A model generated the notes under the pieces. That model was not told the origin of the DNA. It was given only the letters and a program-made list of their open reading frames with translations, and ran no database searches. The translations under genes were made by a program, and so were the position numbers. Shown piece after piece: positions 60,171 to 64,000 of a DNA stretch of 64,000 bases. Source of the DNA: Corbicula japonica (taxonomy: Eukaryota > Mollusca > Bivalvia > Venerida > Cyrenidae); contig JAZAYU010000359.1 in assembly GCA_038501625.1 (NCBI GenBank), positions 421,447 through 485,446 of the forward strand, written 5' to 3'. Position 1 is the stretch's first letter; each line of letters opens with the position of its first letter.

Positions 60171-60410
60171 CCGTATAGACACAGTGCAATGGTCAACATC
60201 CCTGACGGATTATACGGAAACGACGTCTTGCAATATAAAATTAAAAACAATGGACGACCAGTATCACAATTGTACATTTATTCACACCTTTGTTTCCGAA
60301 CAAAACTTAAACGAATTATGTTCCACAACTTCCAACAGGTACATCTACAGTGCAACAGTCAACATCCCTGACAGAAAATACGGAAGGACCGGCTACCATT
60401 GTTTTCAAAA
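60171..60410. repeat. Short repeats 'GTCAACATCCCTGAC'
   Basis: ACAGTGCAATGGTCAACATCCCTGACGGAT at 60181 and ACAGTGCAACAGTCAACATCCCTGACAGAA at 60350. A third copy, AGTCAACATCCCTGACCGATAGTACG, lies at 56416. Overlapping + frames in this region (59882-60453) are not supported as genes. Confidence 0.6.
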
Positions 60411-60820
60411 AATAGTCACGTGCTCAGGAGAACTTATTATTTTAAAATTTTAGAAAAATAAAAAAAATCCTACAAAGCGATGTCAATCAGTTCCTATGAT
60501 ACAATTCGTTAACCGTTTGTTTATACGTTTTTTTGCACAACAACTCTCATTAATATAATCATAATCAGAACAAAAATAGAAACATTTCTGAAATTATGTT
60601 ATTATCCGCAGAAAAATAGCCACGTGCTCTGGAGAACTTATTATTTGAAAATTAAAAAAAAAATCAAAGAAACCCTACAAGGCGATGTCAACCAGGTCCA
60701 ATGGTGCAATTCGTTTACAATTTGTGAATACTTCTTTTTTTGCAAAACATCTCTCATTAATATATATCTGAACAAAAATACAAACATTTCTGAAATTCTG
60801 GTATCCTTCCACATTAAATT
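60411..60820. repeat. ~203-bp tandem duplication
   Basis: Units begin ATAG(T/C)CACGTGCTC at 60411 and 60614. Both contain GGAGAACTTATTATTT, CCTACAA(A/G)GCGATGTCAA and CTCTCATTAATATA. Confidence 0.8.
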
Positions 60821-61650
60821 TTCAAAGTAAGCACAAATATAGTCTAATAAATAACAACTCTATACTAGTCAAAGATCACTGCCAGTGAAATCTTATGTAA
60901 AAGATCGTACATTATTTTTAATTATTGATAATTGAAAGCCTTTTCGGTGCAGAAAGGTTTCAACAAAACATAAATTTGAAACACTCATTTTCAAAACACG
61001 AGTTAAAATTGTTGTGATATTGGTTAAATAATTGAATGTTAAAAGCAATATTTTCTATCTGTGTCCGAGAAATGCGTAATTCTGATGGCAAGCATCGTGT
61101 CATTCATGCGAATTGTTCCCTGACCAAAAATTAAACGGATCACAAATACCACCCACAACGAAAACTTTTCACATGCTTCGCACAAGCAGCGTGCATCTTG
61201 TGCAAATCATTTCTTTTTTTTATTGCAAACGTCTGACGTTTTGTTAACGTTGGATTGTACGCCATGTGTATTTTACGACTCATATGTTTATGGTGTACTA
61301 GTATTCGGCGATCAGAATGTGTATTTGGAACAAAATACGTGTTTTTTACCGCCAAATATTCAGTATTGATACTATTGTTTGTATGTCATATTTAAATTCT
61401 TGAAAATATTTTTTCTCCAAACGGCAGTTGATGCTGTTTTCCATGAATAAAATAAACCATTGCAACATATTATTTTGTTTTATATTTCTCAATTTCCCGA
61501 CGCGAGAAACAAATAATGTTGCGTTGTCCATATCTTTCATCTAGATCTCTTAAATATTGCGTTTTAAAGCTATAAAAAAATTAATAAAACACATCTTCAA
61601 AGTATAAGAGATCAAAACACGTGCACGCACAAACATAGGTTCAAGTAAAA
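60821..61650. other. AT-rich stretch, nothing recognised
   Basis: The minus frames 61140-61355 and 61346-61540 are unrecognised and lack supporting context. Confidence 0.4.
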
Positions 61651-64000
61651 TGCCACCGTCGTGCAACCAAAGAGGTAAGCATAATGATCAACTGTAGATT
61701 GGTTAATCACCAGGCCTGCAGAGCGCTGTAAAATATCATGTTGGTAACCTTTCTTTTTAAATTTACAGATGGTTTTTACGAATAACCGGAAGAAATTAAC
61801 ATCGCCTTTTATCTTCTTAAGTTTATAAATTAAATCTCCATAAAAAAACTGGCTGTGAAATTCCTTGTTGCAATAGTGATTTTAAACTGCAGCTGTATTT
61901 ATGAATAAGATCTGGATATCGGCGATAAAACTTGGTTTTAGGTTTTCCTAAATTTGTGATACCGATAACCTTGATTTAAAAGTTTTTCTGTAATGCAAAG
62001 ATTACGTTCATTGAAATCATTCACATCGTTGCAAGCTCTTGAGAAGCGAACAAGCTGTGAGATATAAACCCCGTAGGATGTTGCACGAGGAAGATTGCCG
62101 TCTATAAAACGGAAAATTTACTATATTAAAATTAAAATCATCTCTTTTATCATAAATTTTAGTAGTGACGTAACCATTTTCGATGGATAGATTTAAATCA
62201 AGGAAGTTTGCTTGCTTTTCTGAAGTGTTCGCTTTATTAAGCTGTAGTTCTTTAGGATTAATCTTATTAACCAGTGATGGAAAATGGTTATTAATTATAC
62301 TTAATAGATCATCAAGGTACCTCGAGGTGTTGTTAAAAGCTGTAATAATATCATCTTGATGTTCGGTAGAAAGAAATAGCATACAATCTCTTTCATAACA
62401 GTATAAAAACAGATCAGCAACAAGGGGTGCACAATTAGTACCCATTGGAATGCCTATTACTTGTTTATAAATAGAGGTACAAAATCTCGAATAAATATTA
62501 TCCAATAAAAATGTGAGCGCCTGGATAAGGTCTTGACAGGTCCATGAAGTTTAATTATCATAAGAACCATCTGTAAAGAATGCCCTATGTTCATTACAAG
62601 CAATAAATGTTTTATTTTCTCTAGCAAAAGTTTTTTTTAATGAGACTGGTTAGCTTGTCTCTTATTAAGTTATGAGGGAGAGAAGTATACAAGGTAGAAA
62701 AAATCATATGTAGACAAACAGAACGCCTGAAAATTATTTGATTTAAGTTTCTTCAAAACGTCATTTGAATTTTGTATAGACCAAAATAAATTTTTGCCAA
62801 TGGTTCCAAAACTTTTTCGCAATACCTAATTACATGTTCTTTTATAGCTGTAAGACAAGATGTTAAGAGCACGGATAACTTTGTTGTTGTACAAGAACTA
62901 GAGTTAGCGATAAATCGAGCTTTGTACGGTGTTTTGTGCATTTTAGGCAACCAATACATAGTAGGTACTTTGTCTTGTTTAGGCTCAACACTGATTCTAA
63001 ATTTTGTAATTTGTAGAGTGTGTGCAGTAACAATATCACTCTCAGATGAAGAAGTCAGTGTATAAGAATTAGTGCTATTAAGCTCTTCAGTTTGAACATT
63101 TATATAGTCACACTATAATAACATTATTTGAAGCCTTATCAGCAGGTGTTAAAACAAATTTGTTGTGAAAATCTTGAATACCCTTTTTCAAATGACGAAA
63201 GTTAAAACGAGGTCGAGGTGGTAGTAAAGCTATGTTTCTTTTATAGAAGGATATACGAGTGTCAATTATTTTGAATATTTGTTTTTTACAGTTTGAAAGA
63301 GCATTAGGCTCAGCATGTTCTCGTTTACACCATTTATTGCAAAAAGAGTTTAACGACTCTGCAATTTCCACACGACAGGTATTAAAGTCGATTTCTGATG
63401 GAATTCTGTATTTTGGACCTTTTGAAATTAAATTGCGGATTCTAAAGTCTTTGATAACATTTAGATCCCCTGTAAAGATATGACCGGCAGGTTGATAGCA
63501 AAATTTTGAATTAGAACAGTCTCAGGATAATGGGGTGTTTTCAACAATCTGTAAATCCGATGTAATTTTGTTGTAATTGAAAATTGTTTTTCTAATAGGC
63601 TTGTTATATTTATAACAAACGATGGGTGTTTCAGTATTCTTGAAATAATTAGGTATAGCCGATTCAACAGTTTTATCTTTAAATATACTTGGAAGTTCAA
63701 TAAAATCTATGCCTTTATTTAAAAAATGAAATTTTAATGAAATGTCTTTGGTGATCAGATTACAAGTCAATGTGTGGTCTTAGAACATGCCGAGTGTAAC
63801 ACTGAGTAGGGCTTGTAATCTCATAAAGTGGATGAGTTCTAATAACAATATCATCGGCTTCCTTATCCACTTTTTGTAAACTTGAAATAGAAAGAGAAGC
63901 TAAACGTGACAGCATAGCATGTCTACCAGAATGTTTTTAAATATTTGAAGGTCATGAATAGAACAATGAACACGCGATTTTCTTTTGATGTTACCATTAG
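61651..64000 (-). mobile_element. Penelope-like retroelement, longest copy (runs off window)
   Basis: Minus strand, 5' part beyond the right edge, 3' untranslated module missing. From 64000 downward: an N-terminal region (LASLSISSLQKVDKEADDIV, about 63830-63905), FKDKTVESAIPNYFKNTETP (about 63640-63700), HLKKGIQDFHNKFVLTPADK (about 63120-63200), MYWLPKMHKTPYKARFIANS (62959 down), GIPMGTNCAPLVADLFLYCY with NTSRYLDDLLS (in 62017-62505), KANTSEKQANFLDLNLSIEN, and the KLRK..KFYRRYPDLI end near 61930. YLDD is intact. Frameshifts separate these blocks, so it is inactive. Reverse transcriptases with the YWLPK(M/L)HK motif belong to Penelope-like elements; no GIY-YIG endonuclease is visible in the part present. 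Confidence 0.88.
62017..62505 (-). pseudogene. Reverse transcriptase core fragment (YLDD)
   Basis: A 162-codon frame, the longest in the window: GIPMGTNCAPLVADLFLYCY (RT motif upstream of the catalytic site), NTSRYLDDLLS (the two catalytic aspartates) and FLDLNLSIENGYVTTKIYDK, then a shift after NIVNFPFYRRQ. It starts at an internal Met and is cut at both ends, so it is a piece of a larger dead RT. Confidence 0.85.

Noticed and set aside
59882..60453. Three overlapping + strand frames of 89-113 codons
   Set aside because: They lie in the diverged duplication and short repeats, in three competing frames, and the paralogous copy at 21400-21660 does not keep them open.

Overview
This window is animal genomic DNA. 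It has split genes with GT-AG introns, high A+T, long non-coding stretches and dense, mostly decayed transposable elements. The repeat set (a YWLPK/YLDD reverse transcriptase, 'GCTCGACTATTCGAA' and 'GCTCCCCC' repeat families, GA and CAA microsatellites) resembles what I know from bivalve molluscs. That assignment is an inference from family resemblance, not a database match.

The one clear host gene is a protein tyrosine kinase on the + strand. Six coding exons lie between 16926 and 43508, with matching phases (2,1,0,1,1,1) and GT-AG borders. They give a short proline-rich N-terminus followed by a nearly complete kinase domain with every catalytic residue present. Its introns (9.9, 5.1, 4.2, 5.4 and 1.2 kb) hold most of the transposons. 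The final exon(s) and the untranslated ends were not located. A possible 5' leader with a YY1-like box and a strong splice donor lies at 7255-7435. A second possible gene start (YY1- and ETS-like boxes over an ATG with an immediate donor) lies at 55765.

The dominant repeat is one family of Penelope-like retroelement. At least a dozen copies or fragments, in both orientations, cover about 14 kb: 466-4650, 7999-8125, 9880-10765, 11165-12240, 14605-16690 (interrupted), 24240-24730, 27680-31052, 32420-33530, 33697-36415, 42948-43115 and 61651-64000. Most keep the 3' end and are truncated at the 5' side, as expected from target-primed reverse transcription. All are broken by stops and frameshifts.

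Several copies have been cut by younger insertions whose target duplications can be read exactly: a TTAA-flanked element (2937-3623), a mariner (34368-35361), a 1.85-kb element with two internal tandem arrays (14660-16507), and other copies of the same retroelement (1859-2468, 29581-30595). A Tc1-like element (5380-6226) sits in the second unit of a 393-bp tandem duplication.

The rest is further DNA-transposon and MITE debris (12916-13056, 20120-20195, 22796-23916, 43940-44715, 44719-44856, 44946-45051, 58985-59520), a ~235-bp palindromic MITE family in five copies, a dispersed repeat concentrated around the last kinase exons, tRNA-like SINE heads in intron 5, several tandem arrays (35, 144, 155, 165, 203, 212 and 308 bp units), and a diverged segmental duplication linking 17.8-21.7 kb with 56.4-60.2 kb. 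No rRNA, CRISPR array or prokaryotic-style operon is present.
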